Assembly: GCF_051401765.1 (NCBI RefSeq)
Contig: NW_027480440.1
Coordinates: 620,001 to 684,000, forward strand
DNA from: Calliopsis andreniformis
Taxonomy: Eukaryota > Arthropoda > Insecta > Hymenoptera > Andrenidae
Direction of reading: 5' to 3'
Length of the DNA: 64,000 bases
Below are positions 1-13,090 of this stretch, piece after piece; positions within the stretch are counted from its first letter, which is position 1; every line of letters begins with the position of its first letter. The notes beneath the pieces are model-generated. The model had not been told where the DNA came from. It worked only from the letters and a program-made list of their open reading frames with translations, and ran no database searches. A program made the translations under genes and the position numbers.

Positions 1-50
1 TTTGAGGACTGAGGCTTGAGGATTTAGGATTGAGGATTGAGAATTGAGAA

Positions 51-455
51 TTGAGGATGGGGACTGAGGGTTGAGGATTGAGGTTTGAGGAACGAGGATT
101 GAGGATTGAGGATTGAGGGCAGAGGATTGACGATTGAGTATTAAAGATTGAGGATTGATGACTGACGATTGAGAATTGAGGATTGATGATTGCGGATTGA
201 GGATTGAAGATTGAGTATTGAGGATTGAATATTGAGGATTGAGGATTGAGGGTTGAGGATTGAAGATTGAGAATTGAGGATTGAGGTTTGAAAATTGAGT
301 ATTGACGATTGAAGATTGAGGATTGAGGATTGAGGATTGGAGATTGAGGACTGAGTGCTGAGGGTTGTGTGATGAGCATTGATGTTTGTGGGTGGTGATT
401 TGAAGATTGAACATTGAGGATTGAGTGTTGAAAACTAAGAATTCAGGATATTCTG
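51..455 (-). repeat. Segment duplicated at 19,605-20,013
   Basis: This stretch matches 19,605-20,013 almost base for base, ending in the same AAAACTAAGAATTCAGGATA run. The boxes at 445 and 20,004 give an offset of 19,559 bp. It opens with a distinctive GGATGGGGACTGAGGG element that I also find near 6,681, 19,357, 19,608, 20,886, 21,951 and 25,741, so this element marks at least seven copies in the left arm. Confidence 0.8.
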
Positions 456-2030
456 CTGAGTATTGAGAATTGAGTATTGATGGTTGAGTATTGAGGATTG
501 ATGGTTGAGCGTTGTGTGTTGAATATTGAGGATTGGCGGATTGAGTATTGAAGATTGAGGACTGAGGACTGAGGATTGAGTATTGAGGATTGAGGATTGA
601 GTATTGATGATTCAGGAATGAAGTTTGAGTATTGATGATTGAAGATTGCGGATTGATTATTAAGGGTTGATGATTGAGGGCGAGGACTGAGGGTTGAGGA
701 TTGAAGACTGAGCGTTGAGCATTGAGGATTGAGCATTGAGGATTGAAGATTGAGGACTAGGGATTGAGGATTGAAGATTGAGGATTAAGGATTGAGGATT
801 GGGGATTGGGGATCTAGCATTGGAGACTGATTATTGAGGATTGAAGGCTGAGGGTTGAGGATTGAGGATCGAGAATTGAGAATTGAAGATTGAGGATAGA
901 GGATTCAGGATTGAGGATTGAGGATTGAAGATTGAGAATTGCGGATTGAGGATTGTCGATAGAGGATTGAGTATTGAGGATTGAGAATTGAGGATTGAGG
1001 ATTGAAGGTTGAGTATTGAAGATTGAAGATTGAGGATTGAGGATTGAGGATTGAACATTGAGGACTGAGTGTTGAGGGTTGTGTGATGGGAATTGATGTT
1101 TGTGGATAGAGATTTGAAGATTGCAGATTGAGTATTGTGTATCGAAAACTGCGAATTGAGGTTATTCTATTGAGGATTGAGGGTTGTCACCTGATTGTTG
1201 AGGACTGAGTGCTGAAGATTGAGGATTCAGGTCTGAGGATTCAGAATTGAGGTTTGAGGTCTGAGGATTGAGTATTGAGGATTGAAGATTGAGGATCAGG
1301 ACTGAGGATTGACGATTGAAGATTGAGTATTGAGGATTGAAGGTTGAGGATTGAGCATTGAGGATTGAAGATTGAGTATTGAGCACTGAAGATTGATGAT
1401 TGAGTGTTGAGGGTTGAAGATTGAGGATTGAGGATTGAGGACTGAGGATTGAGGATTGAGGATTGAAGATTGAGGATTGGGGATTGAAGATTGAGTATTG
1501 AGGATTCAAGATTGAGGATTGAGGATTGAGGATTGAGGATTGAGGATTGCGGATTGAGGATTGAGGATTGAGGATTCAGAATTGAGGTTTGAGGTCTGAG
1601 GATTGAGGATTGAGGATTGAAGATTGAGTATTGAGGATTGAAGATTGAGGATTGAGGATTGAGGATTGACGATTGAGGATGAGGTCTGAGGATTGACGAT
1701 TGAAGATTGAGTATTGAGGATTGAAGATTGATGATTGAGTGTTGAGGATTGAAGATTGAGGATTGAGGATTGAGGATTGAGGATTGAGGATTGAGGATTG
1801 AAGATTGAGGATTGGGGATTGAAGATTGAGTATTGAGTATTCAAGATTGAGGATTGATGACTGAGGATTGAGGATTGAGGACTGATGATTGCGGATTGAG
1901 GATTGAAGATTGAGTATTGAGGATTGAATATTGAGGATTGAGGATTGAGTATTGAGGATTGAAGATTGAGTATTGAGGATTGAAGATTGAGGATTGAGGA
2001 TTGAGGATTGAGGATTGAGGATTGAGGATT
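456..2030 (-). repeat. Heptamer array with box at 1,159; part copied at 22.9-23.5 kb
   Basis: Degenerate heptamers with one box variant, AGGTTATTCT, at 1,159-1,168. About 1,020-1,510 closely matches about 22,900-23,400; the boxes at 1,159 and 23,039 give an offset of 21,880 bp, and both are followed by the unusual GTCACCTGATTG sequence. The interval 1,500-1,850 is itself a near copy of the segment before it. There is no gene-like sequence. Confidence 0.75.
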
Positions 2031-3089
2031 GAGGATTGAGGATTGAGGATAGAGGATTGAAGATTGAGGATTGGGTACTGAGTGTTGAGGGTTGAGTGAT
2101 GAGGATTGATGTTTGTGGATAGAGATTCGAAGATTGCAGATTGAGAATTTAGTGTTGAAAGCTGTGAATTGGTGATACTCTATTGAGGATTGAGGATTGA
2201 CTACTGATTGTTGAGGTCTGAAGTCTGAAGGTTGAGGACTGAGGATTGAGGATTCAGGATTGAGGTTTGAGGACTGAGGATTGAGGATTGACGATTGAGG
2301 CTTGAAGGTTGAGGATTGAGGATTGAAGATTGAGGATCGGGGATTGAGGATTGAGGATTGAGGATTGAAGATTGAGTATTGGGGACTGAGTGTTGAGGGT
2401 TGAGTGATGACAATTGACGTTTGTGGATAGAGATTTGAAGATTGCAGATTGAGTATTGCGTATGGAAAACTCTGAACTGAGGATATTCTATTGAGGATTG
2501 AGGATTGACAACTGATTGTTGAGGACTGACGGCTGAAGATAGAGGTATCAGGATTGAGGATTCAGGATTGTGGTTTGAGGACTGAGGATTGAGGTTTGAG
2601 GATTGAGGATTGAGGATTGAGGATTGGGGATTGAGGATTGAGGATTGAAGATTGAGGATTGGGTATTGAGGATTGAAGAATGAGGACTGAGGATTGAGGA
2701 TTGAGGATTGAGGATTGAAGATTGAGTATTGAGGGTTGACGGTTGAGGATTGAGAATTGAGGTTTGATGATTGACGATGAGGGCTGAGGGTTGAGGATTG
2801 AGGGTTGAGGACAGACGACTGAGGATTGAGTGTTGAGGATTGACGGCTGAGGATTGTGAATTGAGGATTGAGGATTGAGGATGAGGGCTGGGGTTTGAGG
2901 TTTGATGTTTGAGTATTGAATCGTGAGAATTCAGGATATTCTCTTGAGTATTGAGGATTGAGGAATGAGGATTGCGGATTGAGGATCAGGGATGAGGGTT
3001 GATGGTTGAGGTTTTAGGACTGAGGACTGAGGATTTAGGATTGAGAATTGAGGATTTAGGATTGAGGATTGAAGATTGAGGATTGGGTA
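2031..3089 (-). repeat. Heptamer array with boxes at 2,172, 2,480 and 2,933
   Basis: The boxes at 2,172 (degenerate, GTGATACTCT) and 2,480 are 308 bp apart (44 units). The same pair recurs at 7,174/7,482 and 16,775/17,083 with identical 308-bp spacing, so this module exists three times in the left arm. The box at 2,933 is the GAATTC-associated flavour. Confidence 0.75.
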
Positions 3090-4260
3090 TTGAGGATTGA
3101 AGGTTGAGTATTGAGGATTGAAGATTGAGGATTGAGGATTGAGGATTGAACATTGAGGACTGAGTGTTGAGGGTTGAGTGATGAGAATTGATGTTTGTGT
3201 ATAGAGATTTGAAGATTGCAGATTGAGTATTGTGTATCGAAAACTGCGAATTGAGGTTATTCTATTGAGGATTGAGGATTGTCACCTGATTGTTGAGGAC
3301 TGAAGGCTGAAGATTGAGGTTCCAGGATTGAGGATTCAGGATTGTGGTTTGAGGACTGAGGATTGAGGTTTGAGGATTGAGGATTGAGGATTGAGGATTG
3401 AGGATTGAGGATTGAGGATTGAGGATTGAGGATTGAGGAATGAACATTGAGCATTGAGGATTGAGGATTGAAGATTGAGGATTGGGTATTGAGGATTGAA
3501 CATTGAGGATTGAGGATTGAGGATCGAGAATTGAGGATTGAGGATTGAGTATTGAAGATTGAATATTGATGATTGAAGATTGAGGATTGAGGATTGAGGG
3601 TAGTGGATTGAGGACGAGGACTGAGGGCTGAGTATTGATGCTTGAGGTCTGAGGATTGAGGATTGAGGATTGAGAATTGGGGATTGAGGATTGAGGATTG
3701 AAGATTGAGGATTGGGTATTGAGGATTGAAGAATGAGGACTGAGGATTGAGGATTGAGGATTGAGGATTGAAGATTGAGTATTGAGCATTGAAGATTGAG
3801 GATTGAGGATTGAGGATTGAACATTGAGGACTGAGTGTTGAGGGTTGAGTGATGAGAATTGATGTTTGTGGATAGAGATTTGAAGATTGCAGATTGAGTA
3901 TTGTGTATCGAAAACTGCGAATTGAGGATATTCTATTGAGGATTGAGGATTGTCACCTGATTGTTGAGGACAGAGGGCTGAAGATTGAGGATTCAGGATT
4001 GAGGATTCAGAATTGAGGTTTGAGGTCTGAGGATTGAGGATTGAGGATTGAAGATTGAGTATTGAGGATTGAAGATTGAGGACTAGGGTTTGAGGATTGA
4101 AGATTGAGTATTAAGGATTGAGGATTGGGGATTGGGGATCTAGGATTGGAGATTGATTATTGAGGATTGAAGATTGAGGACTGGGTATTGAGGATAGAAG
4201 AATGAGGATTGAGGATTGAGGATTGAGGATTGAGGATTGAAGATTGAGGATTGAGGATTG
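3090..4260 (-). repeat. 1,488-bp-offset segmental duplication, copy 1
   Basis: Nearly identical to 4,578-5,748 at a constant offset of 1,488 bp. Boxes at 3,254 and 3,925 correspond to 4,742 and 5,413, with the same 671-bp internal spacing. Single-base differences are rare (for example GTCACC against GCCACC after the first box). The similarity ends at about 4,260, where this copy continues into a box at 4,553 and the other into a different array. Confidence 0.85.
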
Positions 4261-4577
4261 AAGATTGAGGATTGGGCATTGAGGATTGTCGATTGAGGAT
4301 TGAGTATTGAGGATTGAGAATTGAGGATTGAGGATTGAAGATTGAGTATCGAGGATTGACGGTTGAGGATTGAGAATTGAGGTTTGCGGATTGACGATGA
4401 GGGCTGAGGGTTGAGGATTGAGGATTGAGGACTGAGGACTGAGGATTGAGTGCTGAGGATTGAGGGTTGAGGATTGAGTATTGAGGATTGAGGATTGAGG
4501 ATGAGGGCTGAGGTTTGAGGTTTGAGGTTTGAGTATTGAATCGTGAGAATTCAGGATATTCTATTGAGTATTGAGAA

Positions 4578-5748
4578 TTGAGGATTGAAGGTTGAGTATT
4601 GAGGATTGAAGATTGAGGATTGAGGATTGAGGATTGAACATTGAGGACTGAGTGTTGAGGGTTGAGTGATGAGAATTGATGTTTGTGTATAGAGATTTGA
4701 AGATTGCAGATTGAGTATTGTGTATCGAAAACTGCGAATTGAGGTTATTCTATTGAGGATTCAGGATTGCCACCTGATTGTTGAGGACTGAGGGCTGAAG
4801 ATTGAGGTTCCAGGATTGAGGATTCAGGATTGTGGTTTGAGGACTGAGGATTGAGGTTTGAGGATTGAGGATTGAGGATTGAGGATTGAGGATTGAGGAT
4901 TGAGGATTGAGGATTGAGGATTGAGGAATGAACATTGAGCATTGAGGATTGAGGATTGAAGATTGAGGATTGGGTATTGAGGATTGAACATTGAGGATTG
5001 AGGATTGAGGATCGAGAATTGAGGATTGAGGATTGAGTATTGAAGATTGAATATTGATGATTGAAGATTGAGGATTGAGGATTGAGGGTAGTGGATTGAG
5101 GACGAGGACTGAGGGCTGAGTATTGATGCTTGAGGTCTGAGGATTGAGGATTGAGGATTGAGAATTGGGGATTGAGGATTGAGGATTGAAGATTGAGGAT
5201 TGGGTATTGAGGATTGAAGAATGAGGACTGAGGATTGAGGATTGAGGATTGAGGATTGAAGATTGAGTATTGAGCATTGAAGATTGAGGATTGAGGATTG
5301 AGGATTGAACATTGAGGACTGAGTGCTGAGGGTTGAGTGATGAGAATTGATGTTTGTGGATAGAGATTTGAAGATTGCAGATTGAGTATTGTGTATCGAA
5401 AACTGCGAATTGAGGATATTCTATTGAGGATTGAGGATTGTCACCTGATTGTTGAGGACAGAGGGCTGAAGATTGAGGATTCAGGATTGAGGATTCAGAA
5501 TTGAGGTTTGAGGTCTGAGGATTGAGGATTGAGGATTGAAGATTGAGTATTGAGGATTGAAGATTGAGGACTAGGGTTTGAGGATTGAAGATTGAGTATT
5601 AAGGATTGAGGATTGGGGATTGGGGATCTAGGATTGGAGATTGATTATTGAGGATTGAAGATTGAGGACTGGGTATTGAGGATAGAAGAATGAGGATTGA
5701 GGATTGAGGATTGAGGATTGAGGATTGAAGATTGAGGATTGAGGATTG
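4578..5748 (-). repeat. 1,488-bp-offset segmental duplication, copy 2
   Basis: Second copy of 3,090-4,260. Together with the 318 bp between them, the pair forms a partial tandem duplication. Both minus-strand frames of 175 and 162 codons recur at the same offset. This shows the whole segment was copied; it does not show that the frames are genes. Confidence 0.85.
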
Positions 5749-7100
5749 AGGATTGAGGATTGAAGATTGAGTATTGAGGATTGAAGATTGAGGATTGGGG
5801 ATTGAGGATTGAGGATTGAGGATTGAAGATTGAGGATTGGGGACTGAGTGTTGAGGGTTGAGTGATGAGAATTGATGTTTGTGGATAGAGATTTGAAGAT
5901 TGCAGATTGAGTATTGCGTATGGAAAACTCTGAACTGAGGATATTCTATTGAGGATTGAGGATTGACAACTGATTGTTGAGGACTGAAGGCTGAAGATCG
6001 AGGTTTCAGGATTGAGGATTCAGAATTGTGGTTTGAGGACTGAGGATTGAGGTTTGAGGATTGATGATTGAGTATTGAGGTTTGAGGACTGAGGATTGAG
6101 GGTTGAGGATTTAGGATTGTCGCTTGAGGATTGATGGTTGAGGATGGAGGATTGTAGAGAGAGGACTGAGTGTTGAGGATTAAGTGTTGAGAATTGATGT
6201 TTGAGGATTGAGATTTGATTATTGAATATTGTGGATTGAGTATTGAAACATGAGAATTCAGGATATTCTGTTGAGCATTGAGAATTGAGTATTGATGGTT
6301 GAGTATTGAGGATTGATGGTTGAGGGTTGTGTGTTGAATATTGAGGATTGAGGATTGAGGATTGAGGACTGAAGATTGAGGATTGAAGATTTAGTATTGA
6401 CGATTGAAGACTGAGGATTGAGGATTGAGTGTTGAGGATTGAGGACGAGGACTGACGGTTGAGGATTGAGGTTTGTGGATTGTGGATTGAGGTTTGATGA
6501 CTGAGGATTGACGATTGAGGACTGAGCATTGAGGATTGAAGATTGAGGACTGGGGATTGAGGATTGAAGATTGAGGATTAAGGATTGAGCATTGGGGATT
6601 GGTGATCTAGGATTGGAGATTGATTATTGAGGATTGAAGATTGAGGGTTGAGGATTCAGGATTGAGAATTGAGAATTGAGGATGGGGACTGAGGGTTGAG
6701 GATTGAGGTTTGAGGAACGAGGATTGAGGATTGAGGATTGAGGACAGATGACTGACGATTGAGTATTGAAGATTGAGGATTGATGACTGACGATTGAGAA
6801 TTGAGGATTGATGATTGCTGATTGAGGATTGAAGATTGAGTATTGAGGATTGAATATTGAGGATTGAGGATTGAGGATTGAGGATTGGGGATTGAGGATG
6901 AGAGCTGAGCGTTGAGGATCAAGGTTTGAGGACTGAGGACTGAGGATTGAGTTTTGAGAATTGAGAATTGAGTACTGAGGATTGAAGATTGAGGATTGAG
7001 GATTGAGGATTGAGGATTGAGGATTGAGGATTGAGGATTGAGTATTGAGGATAGAGGATTGAAGATTGAGGATTGGGTACTGAGTGTTGAGGGTTGAGTG
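5749..7100 (-). repeat. Heptamer array with boxes at 5,938 and 6,260
   Basis: The two boxes are 322 bp apart (46 units). The equivalent pairs elsewhere are 336 bp apart at 9,006/9,342 and 11,398/11,734, and 329 bp at 18,607/18,936, so members of this module differ by whole heptamers. A GGATGGGGACTGAGGG element lies near 6,681. Nothing else is recognisable. Confidence 0.7.
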
Positions 7101-9360
7101 ATGAGGATTGATGTTTTTGGGTAGAGATTCGAAGATTGCAGATTGAGAATTTAGTGTTGAAAGCTGTGAATTGATGATATTCTATTGAGGATTGAGGATT
7201 GACAACTGATTGTTCAGGTCTGAAGTCTGAAGGTTGAGGACTGAGGATTGAGTATTCAGGATTGAGGTTTGAGGACTGAGGATTGAGGATTGAGGATTGA
7301 GGCTTGAGGATTGAGGATTGAGGATTGAAGATTGAGGATTGTGGATTGAGGATTGAGGACTGAGGATTGAAGATTGAGTATTGGGGACTGAGTGTTGAGG
7401 GTTGAGTGATGAGAATTGATGTTTGTGGATAGAGATTTGAAGATTGCAGATTGAGTATTGCGTATGGAAAACTCTGAACTGAGGATATTCTATTGAGGAT
7501 TGAGGATTGACAACTGATTGTTGAGGACTGACGGCTGAAGATAGAGGTTTCAGGATTGAGGATTCAGGATTGTGGTTTGAGGACTGAGGATTGAGGTTTG
7601 AGGATTGAGGATTGAGGATTGAGGATTGAGGATTGAGGATTGAAGATTGAGGATTGAGGATTGAGGAATGAACATTGAGCATTGAGGATTGAGGATTGAA
7701 GATTGAGGATTGGGTATTGAGGATTGAACATTGAGGATTGAGGATTGAGGATCGAGGATTGAGGATTGAGGATTGAGGATTGAAGATTGAATATTGATGA
7801 TTGAAGATTGAGGATTGAGGATTGAGGGTAGTGGATTGAGGACGAGGACTGAGGGTTGAGTATTGATGCTTGAGGTCTGAGGATTGAGGATTGAGGATTG
7901 AGAATTGGGGATTGAGGATTGAGGATTGAAGATTGAGGATTGGGTATTGAGGATTGAAGAATGAGGACTGAGGATTGAGGATTGAGGATTGAGGATTGAA
8001 GATTGAGTATTGAGGATTCAAGATTGAGGGTTGAGGATTGGGGATTGAACATTGAGGATTGAGGATTGAGGATCGAGGATTGAGGATTGAGGATTGAGGA
8101 TTGAGTATTGAAGATTGAATATTGATGATTGAAGATTGAGGATTGAGGATTGAGGGTAGTGGATTGAGGACGAGGACTGAGGGTTGAGTATTGATGCTTG
8201 AGGTCTGAGGATTGCGGATTGAGGATTGAGAATTGGGGATTGAGGATTGAGGATTGAAGATTGAGGATTGGGTATTGAGGATTGAAGAATGAGGGCTGAG
8301 GATTGAGGATTGAGGATTGAGGATTGAAGATTGAGTATTGAGGATTGAAGATTGAGGATTGAGGATTGAGGATTGAACATTGAGGACTGAGTGTTGAGGG
8401 TTGAGTGATGAGAATTGATGTCTGTGGATAGAGATTTGAAGATTGCAGATTGAGTATTGTGAATCGAAAACTGCGAATTGAGGGTATTCTATTGAGGATT
8501 GAGGATTGTCACCTGATTGTTGAGGACAGAGGGCTGAAGATTGAGGATTCAGGATTGAGGATTCAGAATTGAGGTTTGAGGTCTGAGGATTGAGGATTGA
8601 GGATTGAAGATTGAGTATTGAGGATTGAAGATTGAGGACTAGGGATTGAGGATTGAAGATTGGGTATTAAGGATTGAGGATTGGGGATTGGGGATCTAGG
8701 ATTGGAGATTGATTATTGAGGATTGAAGATTGAGGACTGGGTATTGAGGATAGAAGAATGAGGATTAAGGATTGAGGATTGAGGATTGAGGATTGAAGAT
8801 TGAGGATTGAGGATTGAGGATTGAGGATTGAAGATTGAGTATTGAGGATTGAAGACTGAGGATTGGGGATTGAGGATTGAGGATTGAGGATTGAAGATTG
8901 AGGATTGGGGACTGAGTGTTGAGGGTTGAGTGATGAGAATTGATGTTTGTGGATAGAGATTTGAAGATTGCAGATTGAGTATTGCGTATGGAAAACTCTG
9001 AACTGAGGATATTCTATTGAGGATTGAGGATTGACAACAGATTGTTGAGGACTGAAGGCTGAAGATTGAGGTTTCAGGATTGAGGATTCAGGATTGTGGT
9101 TTGAGGACTGAGGATTGAGGTTTGAGGATTGATGATTGAGGATTGAGGTTTGAGGACTGAAGATTGAGGGTTGAGGATTGAGGATTGAGGATTGAGGATT
9201 GACGATTGAGGATTGATGGTTGAGGATGGAGGATTGAAGAGAGAGGACTGAGTGTTGAGGATTGAGTGTTGAGAATTGATGTTTGAGGATTGAGATTGGA
9301 TTATTGAATATTGTGGATTGAGTATTGAACCATGAGAATTCAGGATATTCTATTGAGTAT
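7100..9360 (-). repeat. 9.6-kb-offset duplication, copy 1
   Basis: Boxes at 7,174, 7,482, 8,481 and 9,006 recur at 16,775, 17,083, 18,082 and 18,607, all at an offset of exactly 9,601 bp. The next box (9,342 and 18,936) is at 9,594, one heptamer less. Text comparison at several points, such as the GATGCTTGAGGTCTGAGG marker near 7,865 and 17,472, confirms copying of about 2.2 kb. Within it, about 7,560-8,010 and 8,020-8,380 are near copies of each other. Confidence 0.85.
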
Positions 9361-9468
9361 TGAGAATTGAGTATTGATGGTTGAGTATTGAGGAATGATG
9401 GTTGAGGGTTGTGTGTTGAATATTGAGGATTGAGGATTGAGGATTGAGGACTGAGGATTGAGGATTGG

Positions 9469-10470
9469 CTATTGCGGATTGAACATTGAGGATTGAGGAT
9501 AGAGGATTGAGGACTGAGGACTGAGGACTGAAGATTGAATATTGATGATTGAAGATTGAGGATTGAGGATTGAGGGCTGTGGATTGAGGACGAGGACTGA
9601 GGGTTGAGTATTGATGTTTGAGGTCTGAGGATTGAGGATTGAGGATTGAGAATTGAGGATTGTGGATTGAGGATACAAGATTGAGGATTGGGTATTGAGG
9701 ATTGAAGAATGAGGATTGAGGATTGAGGATTGAGGATTGAGGATTGAAGATTGAGTATTGAGTATAGAAGATTGAGGATTGAGGAATGAGGATTGAGGAT
9801 TGAGGATTGAGGATTGAGGATTGAGGATTGAAGATTGAGTATTGAGGATTGAATATTGAGGATTGTGGATTGAGGATTGAGGATTGAGGATTGAAGATTA
9901 AGGATTGGGGATTGAGGATTGACGATTGAGGATTGAGTATTGAGGATTAAGAATTGAGGATTGAGGATTGAGGATTGAGGATTGACGATTGAGGACTGAG
10001 TATTGAGGATTGAGGATTGAGGATTGAGGATTGACTATGAGGGCTGAGGGTTGAGGATTGTGGTTTGAGGACTGAGGACTGAGGATTGAGGATTGAGAAT
10101 TGAGGATTCAGGATTGAGGATTGAAGATAGAGGATTGGGTATTGAGGATTGAAGAATGAGGATTGAGGATTGAGGATTGAGGATTGAGGATTGAGGATTG
10201 AAGATAGAGGATTGGGTATTGAGGATTGAAGAATGAGTATTGAGGATTGAGGATTGAGGATTGAGAATTGAAGATTGAGGATTGAGGATTGTGTATGGAG
10301 GATTGAAGATTGAGTATTGAGGATTGAAGATTGAGGATTGAGGATTGAAGATTGAGTAATGAGGTTTGAAGACTGACGATTGAGGGTTGAGGATTGAGGA
10401 TTGAGGATTGAGGATTGAGGATTGAAGATTGAAGATTGAGGATTGGGTATTGAGGATTGAACATTGAGGA
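9469..10470 (-). repeat. Segment copied at 12,994-13,960, differing by five heptamers
   Basis: The first part matches 12,994 onward at an offset of 3,525 bp, the later part at 3,490 bp. The 35-bp change lies near 9,910: this copy has five extra units (GAGGATT, GACGATT, GAGGATT, GAGTATT, GAGGATT) between GGGGATT and AAGAATT, which sit side by side near 13,435. The break falls exactly on unit boundaries, as expected of in-register slippage or unequal exchange. The first 200 bp is also repeated at 16,035. Confidence 0.85.
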
Positions 10471-10500
10471 TTGAGGATTGAGGATTGAGGATTGAAGATT

Positions 10501-11508
10501 GAGTATTGAGGATTGAAGATTGAGGACTAGGGATTGAGGATTGAAGATTGGGTATTAAGGATTGAGGATTGGGGATTGGGGATCTAGGATTGGAGATTGA
10601 TTATTGAGGATTGAAGATTGAGGACTGGGTATTGAGGATAGAAGAATGAGGATTAAGGATTGAGGATTGAGGATTGAGGATTGAAGATTGAGGATTGAGG
10701 ATTGAGGATTGAGGATTGAAGATTGAGTATTGAGGATTGAAGACTGAGGATTGGGGATTGAGGATTGAGGATTGAGGATTGAAGATTGAGGATTGGGGAC
10801 TGAGTGCTGAGGGTTGAGTGATGAGAATTGATGTTTGTGGATAGAGATTTGAAGATTGCAGATTGAGTATTGCGTATGGAAAACTCTGAACTGAGGATAT
10901 TCTATTGAGGATTGAGGATTGACAACAGATTGTTGAGGACTGAAGGCTGAAGATTGAGGTTTCAGGATTGAGGATTCAGGATTGTGGTTTGAGGACTGAG
11001 GATTGAGTATTGAGGATTGAAGATTGAGGACTAGGGATTGAGGATTGAAGATTGGGTATTAAGGATTGAGGATTGGGGATTGGGGATCTAGGATTGGAGA
11101 TTGATTATTGAGGATTGAAGATTGAGGACTGGGTATTGAGGATAGAAGAATGAGGATTAAGGATTGAGGATTGAGGATTGAGGATTGAAGATTGAGGATT
11201 GAGGATTGAGGATTGAGGATTGAAGATTGAGTATTGAGGATTGAAGACTGAGGATTGGGGATTGAGGATTGAGGATTGAGGATTGAAGATTGAGGATTGG
11301 GGACTGAGTGTTGAGGGTTGAGTGATGAGAATTGATGTTTGTGGATAGAGATTTGAAGATTGCAGATTGAGTATTGCGTATGGAAAACTCTGAACTGAGG
11401 ATATTCTATTGAGGATTGAGGATTGACAACAGATTGTTGAGGACTGAAGGCTGAAGATTGATGTTTCAGGATTGAGGATTCAGGATTGTGGTTTGAGGAC
11501 TGAGGATT
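10501..11508 (-). repeat. 504-bp tandem duplication
   Basis: The text starting GAGTATTGAGGATTGAAGAT at 10,501 recurs at 11,005, and the boxes at 10,894 and 11,398 are also 504 bp apart, which is exactly 72 heptamers. A third related copy lies about 1.9 kb upstream (box 9,006). The segment then runs into a repeat of the 9.0-9.4 kb region (box 11,734). Confidence 0.8.
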
Positions 11509-11985
11509 GAGGTTTGAGGATTGATGATTGAGGATTGAGGTTTGAGGACTGAAGATTGAGGGTTGAGGATTGAGGATTGAGGATTGAGGATTGACGCTTG
11601 AGGATTGATGGTTGAGGATGGAGGATTGAAGAGAGAGGACTGAGTGTTGAGGATTGAGTGTTGAGAATTGATGTTTGAGGATTGAGATTGGATTATTGAA
11701 TATTGTGGATTGAGTATTGAACCATGAGAATTCAGGATATTCTATTGAGTATTGAGAATTGAGTATTGATGGTTGAGTATTGAGGAATGATGGTTGAGGG
11801 TTGTGTGTTGAATATTGAGGATTGAGGATTGAGGATTGAGGACTGAAGATTGAGGATTGAAGATTTAGTATTGACGATTGAAGACTGAGGATTGAGGATT
11901 GAGTGTTGAGGATTGAGGACGAGGACTGACGGTTGAGGATTGAGGTTTGTTAATTGTGGATTGAGGATTGAGGACTGAGGATTGC
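11509..11985 (-). repeat. Heptamer segment with box at 11,734, copied at 14.1-14.6 kb
   Basis: The box at 11,734 sits in AGAATTCAGGATATTCT and precedes the 427-bp array by 286 bp. The same arrangement recurs at 14,348 (286 bp before 14,634), giving an offset of 2,614 bp. It also matches the region around the box at 9,342. Confidence 0.75.
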
Positions 11986-13090
11986 AGATTGAGTACTGAG
12001 TATTGAAAACTGTGAATTGATGATATTCTACTGAGGATTGAGAATTGACAACTGATTGTTGTGGATTTAGGTCTGAAGATTGAGGATTCAGGATTGAGGA
12101 TTCAGGATTGAGGTTTGAGGACTGAGGATTGAGGATTGGCTATTGCGGATTGAACATTGAGGATTGAGGATTGAGGATTGAGGACTGAGGACCGAGGACT
12201 GAAGATTGAATATTGATGATTGAAGATTGAGGATTGGGGATTGAGGATTGAGGATTGAGGATTGAGGATTGAAAATTAAGGATTGGGGATTGAGGATTGA
12301 CGATTGAGGATTGAGTATTGAGGACTAAGAACTGAGGATTGAGGATTGGGGACTGAGAGCTGAGGGTTGAGTGATGGGAATTGATGTTTGTGGATAGAGA
12401 TTTAAAGATTGCAGATTGAGTATTGAGTATTGAAAACTGTGAATTGATGATATTCTACTGAGGATTGAGAATTGACAACTGATTGTTGAGGATTTAGGTC
12501 TGAAGATTGAGGATTCAGGATTGAGGATTCAGGATTGAGGTTTGAGGACTGTGGATTGAGCATTGGCTATTGCGGATTGAACATTGAGGATTGAGGATTG
12601 AGGATTGAGGACTGAGGACTGAGGACTGAAGATTGAATATTGATGATTGAAGATTGAGGATTGGGGATTGAGGATTGAGGATTGAGGATTGAGGATTGAA
12701 AATTAAGGATTGGGGATTGAGGATTGACGATTGAGGATTGAGTATTGAGGATTAAGAACTGAGGATTGAGGATTGGGGACTGAGAGCTGAGGGTTGAGTG
12801 GTGGGAATTGATGTTTGTGGATAGAGATTTAAAGATTGCAGATTGAGTATTGAGTATTGAAAACTGTGAATTGATGATATTCTACTGAGGATTGAGAATT
12901 GACAACTGATTGTTGAGGATTTAGGTCTGAAGATTGAGGATTCAGGATTGAGGATTCAGGATTGAGGTTTGAGGACTGAGGATTGAGGATTGGCTATTGC
13001 GGATTGAACATTGAGGATTGAGGATAGAGGATTGAGGACTGAGGACTGAGGACTGAAGATTGAATATTGATGATTGAAGATTGAGGATTG
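11986..13090 (-). repeat. 427-bp higher-order repeat, array 1
   Basis: The box variant ATGATATTCT occurs at 12,020, 12,447 and 12,874, spaced exactly 427 bp, which is 61 heptamers. Each unit also carries GGATTTAGGTCTGAAG, a GGCTATTGCGGATTGAAC marker and GTTTGTGGATAGAGATTTAA. Copies differ by isolated substitutions (GACCGAGG against GACTGAGG near 12,190; GTGGTGGG against GTGATGGG near 12,798). The third copy is cut off at about 13,087, where it passes into the 9.5-kb-like segment. Confidence 0.9.

Noticed and set aside
445..454. AGGATATTCT boxes as a known operator or origin element
   Set aside because: I do not recognise the box as a site for any named regulator or initiator. With no genes nearby and copies spread by duplication, a functional name would be a guess.
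12540..12640. Marker GGCTATTGCGGATTGAAC as a tRNA or small RNA fragment
   Set aside because: It keeps the heptamer register, shows no cloverleaf potential, and recurs only as part of the 427-bp unit and its relatives.
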